Assembly: GCA_036493755.1 (NCBI GenBank)
Contig: DASXPG010000083.1
Coordinates: 1 to 19,421, forward strand
Direction: 5' to 3'
Length of the DNA stretch: 19,421 bases
Origin: DASXPG01 sp036493755
GTDB taxonomy: Bacteria > Gemmatimonadota > Gemmatimonadetes > Gemmatimonadales > JACORV01
Shown here: positions 6,031 through 13,865 of the stretch, one piece after another
Layout: each line of letters opens with the position of its first letter
How positions within the stretch are numbered: position 1 is the stretch's first letter
Translations under genes and position numbers: made by a program
Notes under the pieces: model-generated
Told to the model about the DNA's origin: nothing
Databases searched by the model: none
The model's input: the letters and a program-made list of their open reading frames with translations, nothing else

Positions 6031-8262
6031 ATGACGAGCCCGCTGGATAGCCTCGCCCGCAGCGACAAGTGGTACCTCTCCGCCGGCGAGGGGCTGATTT
6101 TCGCGCCGCCTTTCCCGCTCTGGCTCGACCAGGCCGGCTTCTGGGATGAGGCGCACCTCTTCGAGTACCCCATAGCGCCGCTCTTCACCGTCTCCTTCGT
6201 CGACGACGACGGCCACGAAATCGCCGTGCATCCCAGGGCCGGCGAACGGCGCTGGACGCCTGCGGCCATGGAAGTACCGTACGCGACCCGCGCCGGCCTC
6301 GAGCTTCAGGAAGCGCGCATGGTGCTCCCCGGCTTCGTACTCGGCAGCGAGTGGCAGATCGCCAATGTCGGCGTCGCGCCGGTTCGGCTTCACGCCATCG
6401 CCTGGACGACCGCACCCGGCGAGGACATCGAGCCCGCCGACGTCCTCTTCAACGAGGCCGAGCTGGAGTGGTCGCGCGTCTTGACCGACCGGAAGGGGCA
6501 CAAGCTGCCGGTGCAGCTCCAGCTGGCGATGGCGCGGGGCACCGATTCCTGGGGCGCGGTGCGCTCCGAGAGAACCGCCGATCATCCGAACTTTTCGCTG
6601 ACGCCATTCTGGGATCGCTGGGATCCGCTGCGCGCCGGCCTGCGCAGCGCCGCCGAGCTGGACGGAATCGATACCAGCGGCATGGTCTACCTGGGCGTGC
6701 ATCGCGTCCTCGAAATCGAGCCGGGCTCAACCGTCAGGCTCGCGATCGCGCTGCGCGTGGTTCCCGAGTTGGAGGAGTCGGCGCCGCGCGCCGAGCAGCC
6801 GGCCGAGCGGAAGGCGTCGAGCTTTCTGGCGGCGAGCCGGGCGACGTGGGATGCGCACTTCGACGCGATGCCGACCTTCCGCTGCTCGGATCCCTATTTC
6901 GAGCGGCTCTGGTCGTACCGGCTTTATGGATTGCGGCTCAACGGCGTCGCGGCGGGGTGGGGCAACTATCACGCGCCGACCGTCGCCGAGGGGATCGCCT
7001 ACTTCCATCAGCCCATCAGCTACAGCGCGCCTTGTCACATGCGCGAGCTGCGCTGGGCCAAGGATCCGGAGTGGGCGCGCGGCGTGCTGCGCACTTTCAT
7101 CGCCCATCAGCGGCCCGACGGCTCGCTGCACGGCCGGGTCTACGCCAATCACTTCGAGCAATCCGATTTCTATCACGCCGACTGGGGCGGGGCGCTGCTC
7201 GCGCTCGATGCGGTGCATCCCTCGGATGCGTTTCTGCGCGAGGTGCTGCCGGCGCTCGAGGGGTACGCCGATTGGCTGATCGCGTCGCGCGATGCCGACG
7301 GATCGGGGCTCATCGACGTCGTCGATCAGTACGAGACGGGGCAGGAATTCATGTCGCGCTACCAGGCGGTGGATCCCGACGCCGATCGTTATGGCTGGGA
7401 AAACCGCATCCGTCTCCAGGGCGTGGACGTCAGCGTCTACGCCTACCAGCTGTTCCGCGCATTGGCGAAGCTGGCGAAACGGGGCGGCATCGAGGGTGAG
7501 CGCTGGACCAAGCAGGCCGGCAAAACCGCCGCCGCGATCCAGAAGAAAATGTGGGACGCCAAGGCCGGCATCTTCACCGACGTCAACCCGGTGACCGGCA
7601 AGCGCACCGGCGTCTGCGCGGCGGTGTCGTTCTATCCCTACTTCACCGATCTCGTCGACGCGCCGCACCTCGCCGGCTTCGTGCAGAACCTCTTCGACCC
7701 GCGCCAGTTCTGGAAGCCGTTTCCGGTGCCGAGCACCAGCGGCCAGGATCTCCTCTACGATCCCGACGCGGCGTGGAAGGGGAAGCGGATGAATTGTCCG
7801 TGGAACGGGCGCGTCTGGCCGATGGCCAATTCACATATCGCCGAGGCGATTGCCAACGTCGCCACGAGCCATCTGCCGGCGCTGCGCGCGCACCTGGTCG
7901 AGTTCCTGACCAAGTTCGCGCGGATGATGTTCTGGGAAGGTGATGCGTCGCGGCCCAACAGCTTCGAGCACTACCACCCGGTGTCGGGCCGGCCGGCGGC
8001 GTATCGCGGGATTGACGACTACCAGCACTCCTGGATCAACGACCTCATCGTGCAGTACGTCATCGGCCTCAGGCCCGTGGCCGAGGGACACTGCGTCGTG
8101 GACCCGATGCCCTTCGGCCTCGACGGTTTCGAGGCGAAGGGATTGCCGATGCAGGGCGCGTCGCTCGACGTCGCCCGCGAGGGCGATCAGCTGCTGGTGC
8201 ACATCAACGGCCGCGAGGCCGCCCGCGGCCGCGTCGGGGAACCTATACCCCTAAGTCTCTGA
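6031..8262 (+). CDS. (alpha/alpha)6-barrel glycoside hydrolase, GH63/MGH1-like
   Basis: This is a 743-residue protein. Residues 1 to about 260 form a beta-rich N-terminal domain; about 270 to 710 look like the (alpha/alpha)6 barrel shared by GH63, GH37 trehalases and mannosylglycerate hydrolase-like (MGH1) enzymes. Signs are YETGQEFMSRYQ at 434-445 (candidate acid in Glu439), WNGRVWPMANSH from Trp591 (family WRGPvWp.xN), and SFEHYHPVSGRP with Glu646 as the likely base. No signal peptide is seen, so it is probably cytosolic, acting on an alpha-linked sugar; the substrate cannot be read. No Shine-Dalgarno precedes ATG 6031, where the heptamer array ends. The stop lies 10 bases from the convergent next gene. 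Confidence 0.75.
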   Translation: MTSPLDSLARSDKWYLSAGEGLIFAPPFPLWLDQAGFWDEAHLFEYPIAPLFTVSFVDDDGHEIAVHPRAGERRWTPAAMEVPYATRAGLELQEARMVLPGFVLGSEWQIANVGVAPVRLHAIAWTTAPGEDIEPADVLFNEAELEWSRVLTDRKGHKLPVQLQLAMARGTDSWGAVRSERTADHPNFSLTPFWDRWDPLRAGLRSAAELDGIDTSGMVYLGVHRVLEIEPGSTVRLAIALRVVPELEESAPRAEQPAERKASSFLAASRATWDAHFDAMPTFRCSDPYFERLWSYRLYGLRLNGVAAGWGNYHAPTVAEGIAYFHQPISYSAPCHMRELRWAKDPEWARGVLRTFIAHQRPDGSLHGRVYANHFEQSDFYHADWGGALLALDAVHPSDAFLREVLPALEGYADWLIASRDADGSGLIDVVDQYETGQEFMSRYQAVDPDADRYGWENRIRLQGVDVSVYAYQLFRALAKLAKRGGIEGERWTKQAGKTAAAIQKKMWDAKAGIFTDVNPVTGKRTGVCAAVSFYPYFTDLVDAPHLAGFVQNLFDPRQFWKPFPVPSTSGQDLLYDPDAAWKGKRMNCPWNGRVWPMANSHIAEAIANVATSHLPALRAHLVEFLTKFARMMFWEGDASRPNSFEHYHPVSGRPAAYRGIDDYQHSWINDLIVQYVIGLRPVAEGHCVVDPMPFGLDGFEAKGLPMQGASLDVAREGDQLLVHINGREAARGRVGEPIPLSL

Positions 8263-8272
8263 TGGGTCCTCG

Positions 8273-9580
8273 TTAGGCATGATGCTCGGCAGCCAATGTG
8301 CGTGCTGTGGCCAGGGTCCGATCGACTTCTTCCGGCAGACAATAGATGGCACAACCCTGCCTGACCCCCGCGCCCATTGAGCGGCAGCGGATCCTCGCCC
8401 GGTCCCAGAGCGCATCCATCAGCTGCCCGCCGTTGTAGCCGGCGAGCGACCAGATGGTGGTCGGCGAGAGCAGCTCGGGATGCATCGGCGAGGTGATCGT
8501 CGCCTGCGGGATCTGCTTGAGCCCATCGCGCAGCCGGTTGGCGAGCACCATCAGCCGGGTGTAGATGCGATCGGGTCCGACGCGATTGTGGAAGTCGATC
8601 GCCGCCTCGTAGCCCTTCAGCAGCGACAGATTCCCCGAGCCGATCTGCTGGAACCGGTAAATCCCGTCGTGATAGTCGTCCCACGCGCCCGAGACCACCG
8701 TGGCCCACACCTCGGGAAGCCGGTCGCGGCGGATGTAGAGCCAGCCGGTGCCCTTGGGGCTAAGCAACCATTTGTGCGGCGAGCTGAAGTAAGCGTCGGC
8801 GCCGATGGCCTGCATGTCGAGCTTCATGTTGCCGCAGCACTGCGCGCCGTCGATCACGCTGATGATGTTGCGCCGCCGAGCCTCGGCGCACAGCGCCGCG
8901 ACCGGGAAGAGCACGGCGGTGCCGCTGGTCAGGTGCGGGATCGCCCAGACCCGGGTCTGCGGAGTGCTGGCGTTGACGAACAAATCGACGAGTTGCTGGG
9001 GATTTTCCGGCGGCGTCGGGACCGTGACCTTCTTGATGTAGATGCCGTAGCGCTTGGCCTTGAGCTGCCAGGGCGATTCGCAGCCGACGTGCTCCTGGTT
9101 GGTCATGATGACTTCTTCGCCGGGATGCATCGTCAGGCCGTTGGCGACGTAGTTGGCGCCGAGGGTGGCGTTCTGGATCAGCGCGACCTCGTCGCCGCCG
9201 CAGCCGATGAGCGCGCCGAGCTTGTTGCGCAGGTCGATCTCGGGCCGGTAGCCGGTGAAGAGATCGGGATGTTCGGGGCGATAGTCCCAGTGGGCGATGG
9301 TCGCGTCGACCATCTTCATGTGATCGACCACGGCGTCCTGGACCACGCGCGGCGAGCTGCCCAGGGTGCAGGTGTTGAAGAAGGCCTCTTCCTGCGGGAT
9401 GGTGAATTCGCGCCGCAGGGTGCGCCAGTAGCCCTCGTCATCCTGGAGCGGCGCGGGCTCGGGCCAGCGTCCGCGGGGTGTGGTGGTCGCTTTCGTTGCG
9501 TCGGGTGTGGCGGCCAATGCCGGCTTGGCAAGCAAGGCCGAGGCAATCGCGGTACCAACGAACTGGCGGCGGCTGGGCAT
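8273..9580 (-). CDS. Tat-exported class V aminotransferase fold (PLP) protein
   Basis: This is a 435-residue protein from the ATG at 9580. The first 24 residues are a twin-arginine signal (SRRQFVG, hydrophobic core, then AKPALAA), so the folded enzyme is exported. The start at this ATG places the signal at the N-terminus; the longer open frame upstream is not needed. The body is the isopenicillin N epimerase/cysteine desulfurase-like fold. It has FFNTCTLGSSPRVV near the start, IQNATLGANYVANGL for phosphate binding, DGAQCCGNMKLDMQAIGAD with the PLP-contacting Asp, and SSPHKWLLSPKGTG with Lys270 as the Schiff-base lysine. Tat export fits a cofactor-loaded enzyme. The substrate is unknown. The stop TAA falls within a CGTTAGGC octamer, and there is no terminator in the 10-base convergent gap. 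Confidence 0.88.
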   Translation of the reverse strand: MPSRRQFVGTAIASALLAKPALAATPDATKATTTPRGRWPEPAPLQDDEGYWRTLRREFTIPQEEAFFNTCTLGSSPRVVQDAVVDHMKMVDATIAHWDYRPEHPDLFTGYRPEIDLRNKLGALIGCGGDEVALIQNATLGANYVANGLTMHPGEEVIMTNQEHVGCESPWQLKAKRYGIYIKKVTVPTPPENPQQLVDLFVNASTPQTRVWAIPHLTSGTAVLFPVAALCAEARRRNIISVIDGAQCCGNMKLDMQAIGADAYFSSPHKWLLSPKGTGWLYIRRDRLPEVWATVVSGAWDDYHDGIYRFQQIGSGNLSLLKGYEAAIDFHNRVGPDRIYTRLMVLANRLRDGLKQIPQATITSPMHPELLSPTTIWSLAGYNGGQLMDALWDRARIRCRSMGAGVRQGCAIYCLPEEVDRTLATARTLAAEHHA

Positions 9581-9607
9581 GGCGCGTCTCGTGATGGAGG
9601 TTGCGCG

Positions 9608-9615
9608 AATATATT
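9608..9615. promoter_or_regulatory. Palindromic AT box in divergent promoter
   Basis: Only 43 bases separate two divergent genes. AATATATT is the single AT-rich stretch and reads as a -10 box on both strands. On the plus strand it ends eight bases before the lipoprotein ATG, so that mRNA could be leaderless. Confidence 0.35.
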
Positions 9616-9623
9616 CCCCGATC

Positions 9624-10226
9624 ATGCGAACCGCATCCCGGCTCTCGGCAGCGCTCCTCGTCCTCGTCGCGGGCTGCCGGCTGAAGCATGCGGAGTCCGG
9701 CCGACTCCCTGGACCGCCGACGGTGGCCGATTCGCTGGCGAAAGTTGAACAGGATTCCACTCTCGACGCCGATGTGCTGGCCTCCGTGCGCGTCTTTTAT
9801 GACCGGCTCAGTGCCCGCGACTGGCGCGCCGTGCGCTCGGCGTTCTACACCGGCGGCACCATCAGCACGCGACTGACCCCGGCGGGCGAGCGCTCGCCCC
9901 GGGTGGCGGTGCAGACGGTGGATGAATTCGTGCGGCGGATGTCGGATGGGTCGAAGTCCGCGGTCTTCAGCGAACGGATGTTGCACGCGCACGTGACCGG
10001 CTATGGAGACATGGCGGATGCCTGGGTGGTGCGCGAGCTACAGAGGGGTCGGCGCGACTCGGTAGTGACCGAGCGGGGGATCGACGCCTTTCATCTATAT
10101 CGGGACCGGGGCGGCTGGCGGATCACCGATCTGACTTTCGTTCCGGAGCAACCCAGCCGGGTGCTGGTGGCTCCGCCGCGCCGGGTGGTTACTCCTGCAA
10201 AAGGCGGACGGCGAGCCGCTCCCTGA
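9624..10226 (+). CDS. Lipoprotein with NTF2/SnoaL-like domain
   Basis: This is a 200-residue protein from ATG 9624. Residues 1-18 form a lipoprotein signal ending in the lipobox LVAGC (Cys18), so it is membrane anchored outside the cytosol. Residues about 50-165 have the pattern of the NTF2-like cone fold: VRVFYDRLSARDWRAVRS as first helix, a FVRRM helix, then strands ending DAFHLYRDRGGWRITDLTFV, as in DUF4440/SnoaL proteins. No catalytic pair can be assigned. The last 38 bases overlap the 3' end of the anti-sigma gene on the other strand. It is divergent from the exported PLP protein and may share its control. Confidence 0.75.
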   Translation: MRTASRLSAALLVLVAGCRLKHAESGRLPGPPTVADSLAKVEQDSTLDADVLASVRVFYDRLSARDWRAVRSAFYTGGTISTRLTPAGERSPRVAVQTVDEFVRRMSDGSKSAVFSERMLHAHVTGYGDMADAWVVRELQRGRRDSVVTERGIDAFHLYRDRGGWRITDLTFVPEQPSRVLVAPPRRVVTPAKGGRRAAP

Positions 10227-10428
10227 ATCCCGCCGGAAGCCGGATGCGCGCCAGCTTGGCGCGGACGGCGTCCAGCAGCTCCTTCTCGACTTTGAATTCC
10301 TCGGAACACATGGCGCAGCGGGAGAGATGCAGCTCGACGGCCGCGAGGTCGTCGGCCATCAGCTCGCGGTCGAGATAATCGTCGAGCCGCTTGATGGTCT
10401 CGGCGCAGCTGAGCATCGGCGCGCTCAT
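10189..10428 (-). CDS. Zinc-binding anti-sigma factor (zf-HC2), short soluble form
   Basis: This is a 79-residue protein. It holds the ZAS signature, His34-x3-Cys38-x2-Cys41, with Cys8 in the first helix (SCAETIKRLDDYLDRELM) as fourth ligand. There is no membrane helix, so unlike most ECF anti-sigmas it is a free cytosolic protein, which fits a thiol-redox switch of the RsrA kind. Its ATG overlaps the stop of the sigma factor gene (ATGA), the standard coupling that keeps the pair in balance. The 3' end overlaps a convergent lipoprotein gene by 38 bases. The signal it senses is not shown by the sequence. Confidence 0.9.
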   Translation of the reverse strand: MSAPMLSCAETIKRLDDYLDRELMADDLAAVELHLSRCAMCSEEFKVEKELLDAVRAKLARIRLPAGFRERLAVRLLQE

Positions 10429-11036
10429 CGAGGGAGGCTCCGGCCCGGGACGAGTCCGTGGTCGAGGGCCGTCTCCCAGAGTTTTTTCTGGAGCAGGGCG
10501 CGGCCGCGGTGCAGCCGAGAGCGCACCGTTCCCACCGGGATGGCCAGGAGCTGGGCGATGTCGCGGTAAGGCTGGTCCTGTAGAAAATAGAGCGCGGCGA
10601 CGACGCGGAATTCTTCGGGAAGCATGTCGATCGCGGCTTCGACCTGTTCCTGCTCCAGGCGGCCGATCACGCTGCGGGCCAGATCCGAGGCGCCAATGCC
10701 AAGGGGGGCGTCAGCGGACTTCACGACTTCGTGGGCCTGGTGCTGCACGTAAGCGTTAGGCAGGTCGTCGAGGGAGACGGCGCCGTCTTCGATGCGGTGC
10801 TTCCGGCGCCCACTGAGGAAGGCGTTCATCAGGATGCGCAGGAACCAGGCGCCGAAATTGGTGCCGCGCTCGAAGCCGCCGAAGCCGCGGTAGGCGAGGA
10901 GGGCGGCTTCCTGGACCAGATCCTCGGCGTCGGCGTCGTTGCGGGTGAGGCGGCGAGCGGTAGCCCAGGCGCGGTCGAGCGCCGGGGCCAGCAGCGCCTC
11001 GAACTCTTCCCGTTGCCTGTTCCGGTCGCCGTGCAT
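10425..11036 (-). CDS. ECF-type RNA polymerase sigma factor
   Basis: This is a 203-residue sigma-70 family protein of the RpoE/SigR type. Region 2 covers about residues 8-80, with DAEDLVQEAALLAYRGFGGF and GTNFGAWFLRILMNAFLSGRRK for core binding and -10 recognition. Region 4 covers about 130-190, with LPEEFRVVAALYFLQDQPYR and the helix-turn-helix IAQLLAIPVGTVRSRLHRGR for the -35 element. The linker between them is about 50 residues. The protein is cotranscribed with, and presumably held by, the zinc anti-sigma gene that overlaps its stop. The 5' region (11037-11106) shows no clear promoter by eye. A CGTTAGGC octamer lies antisense within the linker coding region. Confidence 0.93.
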   Translation of the reverse strand: MHGDRNRQREEFEALLAPALDRAWATARRLTRNDADAEDLVQEAALLAYRGFGGFERGTNFGAWFLRILMNAFLSGRRKHRIEDGAVSLDDLPNAYVQHQAHEVVKSADAPLGIGASDLARSVIGRLEQEQVEAAIDMLPEEFRVVAALYFLQDQPYRDIAQLLAIPVGTVRSRLHRGRALLQKKLWETALDHGLVPGRSLPR

Positions 11037-11106
11037 GGGGCCGGATGATCGCCGCGGGGCGCGCGTATCGCAAGCAATCGGTCCACACAGGCCTCAACGC
11101 GCTTCG

Positions 11107-11154
11107 AGTCAAGCAGGTTCCCGCTTGACTGCTTGACTGCTTGACTGCTTGACT
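11107..11154. repeat. Octamer tandem array with inverted copy (GCTTGACT)
   Basis: Four exact, head-to-tail copies of GCTTGACT run from 11123 to 11154. One exact inverted copy, AGTCAAGC, sits at 11107-11114, so an 8-bp stem with an 8-base loop can form. Each unit contains TTGACT, a good -35 hexamer. The rest of the 11037-11228 gap between the sigma gene and the kinase remnant holds no gene that I can support. Confidence 0.85.
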
Positions 11155-11228
11155 GCCCAACCAGCACTAGCCGCCTCGTCGTCCGGCCCGTATGCTTGAC
11201 GCACACTTCCATACAGGCGGGACGGTTC

Positions 11229-11519
11229 GTGCCCGATCTGCTCGCGTCGCTCCAGGAGATGCTCGGCGACCGCTACCGGCTCGAAGGCGAGCTGGGTGGC
11301 GGGGGCATGGCGACGGTGTATCGGGCCTACGATCGCAAGCTCGACCGTCCCGTCGCGGTCAAGGTTCCGAAGCCCGAGCTGGCGCTGCTCCTCGGCGTCG
11401 ACCGGTTCCGCCGCGAAATCCAGATCACCAGCCAGCTCCAGCATCCGAACATCGTGCCCGTCTTTGATTCGGGCGGCCGCGAAGACCTGCTGGTTGCTGC
11501 ACGCTACAATGAGGTAAGC
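11229..11519 (+). pseudogene. N-terminal remnant of a PknB-type Ser/Thr protein kinase
   Basis: From GTG 11229 the frame encodes the kinase N-lobe. It has GDRYRLEGELGGGGMATVYR (glycine loop), the ATP-binding lysine Lys45 in PVAVKVPK, the helix C glutamate Glu63 in FRREIQI, and LQHPNIVPVFDSG. Similarity stops at about residue 85. The catalytic HRDLKP and DFG motifs, the C-lobe and any membrane anchor are missing. Beyond 11519 the same frame runs on as an antisense shadow of the alpha-galactosidase gene. A rearrangement near 11480-11519 probably removed the rest. A short GTG start and a TTG at 11196 are both possible. It cannot be an active kinase. Confidence 0.8.
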
Positions 11520-13763
11520 TCAGAAGCTGACGCTCCAGCTGATGTCGTCCTTCGTCCCCGTGAACGCCAGCACCAGCGCTCGCGGGGACGAGGCATTCAT
11601 GGTGCAGTCCACGTTCGCGTGACACTCCTTCGCCTTGAACCCGGGCGGTAGCGCCAGCGTCAGCGCGTACGGCCGGCCATCGAGCTGCACCGATTTCCCG
11701 CGCAGCACCCGGCGCCGCGAATCCCAATCCTCGCTGTCGAGATCGAACGACTGCACCACGTGCCGCGAGCTGCCCAGCACGAACGGCACCCGCCTCGGCC
11801 GCCTCAAGCCCAGCACGGTGGCGCTCTTGCCGTTGACCATCATCGACGCATGGCCGAGCACGTCGGGCGCCCGCGTGCCGGCCCAGACATCGTACGCCGC
11901 GAAGGCGCCACTTACCCCCGCTCCCACCAGGTCGGCGCTCATCCGTTTCGGTGTGTCGCTCCAGTTGATGAGTCCGAGCATCCACCAGTCATCGCGGGGA
12001 TGGCAGAGAATGAGTCCGGGCGCGAGTCTCAGGGCCGGCGTCTCGCCGGCGGGCAGGGCGGGGGCCGAGGCCGGTGGAGCGGCGAGCAGGTCGAGGGCGC
12101 GTCCGCGAACCGGCTGGGCCGGCATGGTCCGCATCAGGATCTCGAGCCGCTCGGGCGGGAGCCGGTCGAGGCGGTCCGAGGCCAGCGTCATCTGTCCACT
12201 CAGTGCGATCACCGACGCCCAGGCGCGCGCCTCCTCGATGGTGAGCGGCTCGCGCACCACCAGCGCATCGGGGTCGTTGCGCCAGGCCCGCCCGTGCATG
12301 TGGGCGCGCCGCATGGCGGCGGTGGCGCCCGGCGCGACGCCGCCCCAGCTGTCATCGACGTCTCCGCCGATACGCATGCCGTCCACGAGGCCTAACGATT
12401 GCTGGAGCGGCGCACCGCACCCCAGCACGAAGGCATGGCCGGCGCCCTCCTTCAGCGCCCGGAGCCCGGAGCGCAGCGCCTCATGGCCGCTCGCGTTCCG
12501 CTCCGGCCGCGTGCCGCGCGCGCCGTAATAGAGGAAGTCGAGCTTGAGGTAGTCGTAGCCCCACTCGTTGACGGCGTTGCGGGCCAGGTCGCGAAGCCAG
12601 TCCTGTACCACGCGCTGCGACGCGTCGAGAGCGTAAGCCTGGCCGCCCCACTGCGGCTGCGCATCGAGGGGCAGCGGGAGGCCGTCCTCGCCCAGCAGCA
12701 GCCATTCGGGATGGATCGCCGGAAGCCCCGACAATGCGGTGATGGCGAAAGGCGCCATCCAGAGCCCCGCCTCGAAACCGGCGGCGTGGATCCGGTCGGT
12801 GAGCCAGCGGTGCCCGTGCGGGAACTTGCCGTTGGTGTCCCAGTCGCCGGCGGCGCGCTGGTAGCCGTCGTCGACCTGGATGATGCGGAAGAAACGGGTG
12901 TCGAACTGCCGCCGCGCCACCTCGAGCGAGGCCAGGACGTCCTCCTCGCTGACCCGCGCATACAGCTCGTACCAGGAGCACCAGCCCACCGGCGTCGCGC
13001 CGGCGCGCAGCGGGCCGATGCGCTCGGCGGCGTCGCTGCCTAACGAGGCGAGCGGATCGCCGCCCGGGAGGATGCCCAGCGATGCGGCCGCCGGGGACTG
13101 GTCGACGCTCACGGTGCGGTGCCCGAAGCGGGCCACCGCGTCGAGCGCGCGCCCGCTGAAATGGAATTCGCCTGAAGCGGCGTCGTCCTCGCCGAACACG
13201 AACGCCAGTTCCTGCCCGCCTCCCCGTCCGCCCGCCTGCCCACTGAGAAGCGCCAGCTGCCAGTACCCGGTCGCCGCGCTGTGGGCGTCGAGCGGTACGA
13301 AGGAGCAGTCGCTCCACGACTGGTAGCCGTTGATGAAGGCGGTGCGCTGGGTGACGCTCACGCCGCCGGTGAAATGCACCGCGACCAGGTCGCGCGGCGC
13401 CTCGAGTCCGCGCAGGTGGACGATGACGCGCGGCCGCACGTCGTCCTCGAATTCCGCCGTGACCTCGACGCCGTGGTGCAGGCCGATCACCGTCCATGCC
13501 GCTTCGCCGGTGCGCCGCGATCCGGTGCGCAGCCGGCGCACCTGGTCCAGCTGCGACAGGGCGATCGGCGCCTCACCGTCCAGCTCGATGCTGATCTCGG
13601 CCCCGCGCACCGGCGTCATGCCGCCGCGCTCCAGCGACCAGCGGTGCTTCGCGTCCAGAACGAAGTGCCAGCGGTTGTCGGGAGCCCGGTGGCGGGCCGC
13701 GCCGCGCTTCTGCGCCAGCGCCCCGGCCATCACGGCGGCCTCGAGAAAGTCCCGTCGTTTCAG
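11520..13763 (-). CDS. Alpha-galactosidase-like glycoside hydrolase (GH36), Tat signal, CTG start
   Basis: This is a clan GH-D enzyme that removes alpha-linked galactose or a similar sugar. Counted from CTG 13763 (747 residues): a beta-sandwich domain to about 270, then the barrel with GWCSWYELY, FFRIIQVDDGYQ, YDYLKLDF (Asp409 as nucleophile), RIGGDVDDSWG (Asp468 as likely acid/base) and WRNDPDALVVR, then a C-terminal beta domain. Starting at GTG 13733 or ATG 13730 would cut into a clear Tat signal (KRRDFLEAAVMAGALAQ). The only codon that keeps it is CTG 13763, seven bases after a strong GGGGAGGG. No ATG, GTG or TTG is in frame just upstream. The enzyme is therefore probably exported folded. 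Two CGTTAGGC octamers lie in the coding strand. Confidence 0.85.
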   Translation of the reverse strand: MKRRDFLEAAVMAGALAQKRGAARHRAPDNRWHFVLDAKHRWSLERGGMTPVRGAEISIELDGEAPIALSQLDQVRRLRTGSRRTGEAAWTVIGLHHGVEVTAEFEDDVRPRVIVHLRGLEAPRDLVAVHFTGGVSVTQRTAFINGYQSWSDCSFVPLDAHSAATGYWQLALLSGQAGGRGGGQELAFVFGEDDAASGEFHFSGRALDAVARFGHRTVSVDQSPAAASLGILPGGDPLASLGSDAAERIGPLRAGATPVGWCSWYELYARVSEEDVLASLEVARRQFDTRFFRIIQVDDGYQRAAGDWDTNGKFPHGHRWLTDRIHAAGFEAGLWMAPFAITALSGLPAIHPEWLLLGEDGLPLPLDAQPQWGGQAYALDASQRVVQDWLRDLARNAVNEWGYDYLKLDFLYYGARGTRPERNASGHEALRSGLRALKEGAGHAFVLGCGAPLQQSLGLVDGMRIGGDVDDSWGGVAPGATAAMRRAHMHGRAWRNDPDALVVREPLTIEEARAWASVIALSGQMTLASDRLDRLPPERLEILMRTMPAQPVRGRALDLLAAPPASAPALPAGETPALRLAPGLILCHPRDDWWMLGLINWSDTPKRMSADLVGAGVSGAFAAYDVWAGTRAPDVLGHASMMVNGKSATVLGLRRPRRVPFVLGSSRHVVQSFDLDSEDWDSRRRVLRGKSVQLDGRPYALTLALPPGFKAKECHANVDCTMNASSPRALVLAFTGTKDDISWSVSF

Positions 13764-13770
13764 TTCTTCA

Positions 13771-13778
13771 CCCTCCCC
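13771..13778 (-). promoter_or_regulatory. Ribosome binding site deciding the CTG start of the GH36 gene
   Basis: GGGGAGGG on the minus strand lies seven bases before CTG 13763. A GTG closer to it opens only a three-codon frame (GTG AAG AAC TGA), which would end overlapping the CTG. Either the CTG is the start or the tiny frame is a leader peptide. Confidence 0.5.
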
Positions 13779-13865
13779 GGCATCCGTCCTCTCCCTGCGT
13801 CACGTCGACCCTCCCAACCCATGCCTCCCTCGCCTCCCCCGCCTCCGGTGGCTAGCTTCGCATCT

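Noticed and set aside
8262..8273. Terminator between convergent glycosidase and aminotransferase-fold genes
   Set aside because: The gap is 10 bases and holds no hairpin with a T tract.
8480..9748. 422-codon plus-strand frame opposite the aminotransferase-fold gene
   Set aside because: It is a shadow of a gene with a Tat signal and PLP motifs and has no start context or family likeness.
11123..11154. CRISPR-like appearance of repeated units
   Set aside because: Units are 8 bases long and contiguous with no spacers.
13281..13865. Upstream extension of the first kinase frame
   Set aside because: It runs antisense to the GH36 gene, is low in complexity, and lacks a start with a ribosome binding site.
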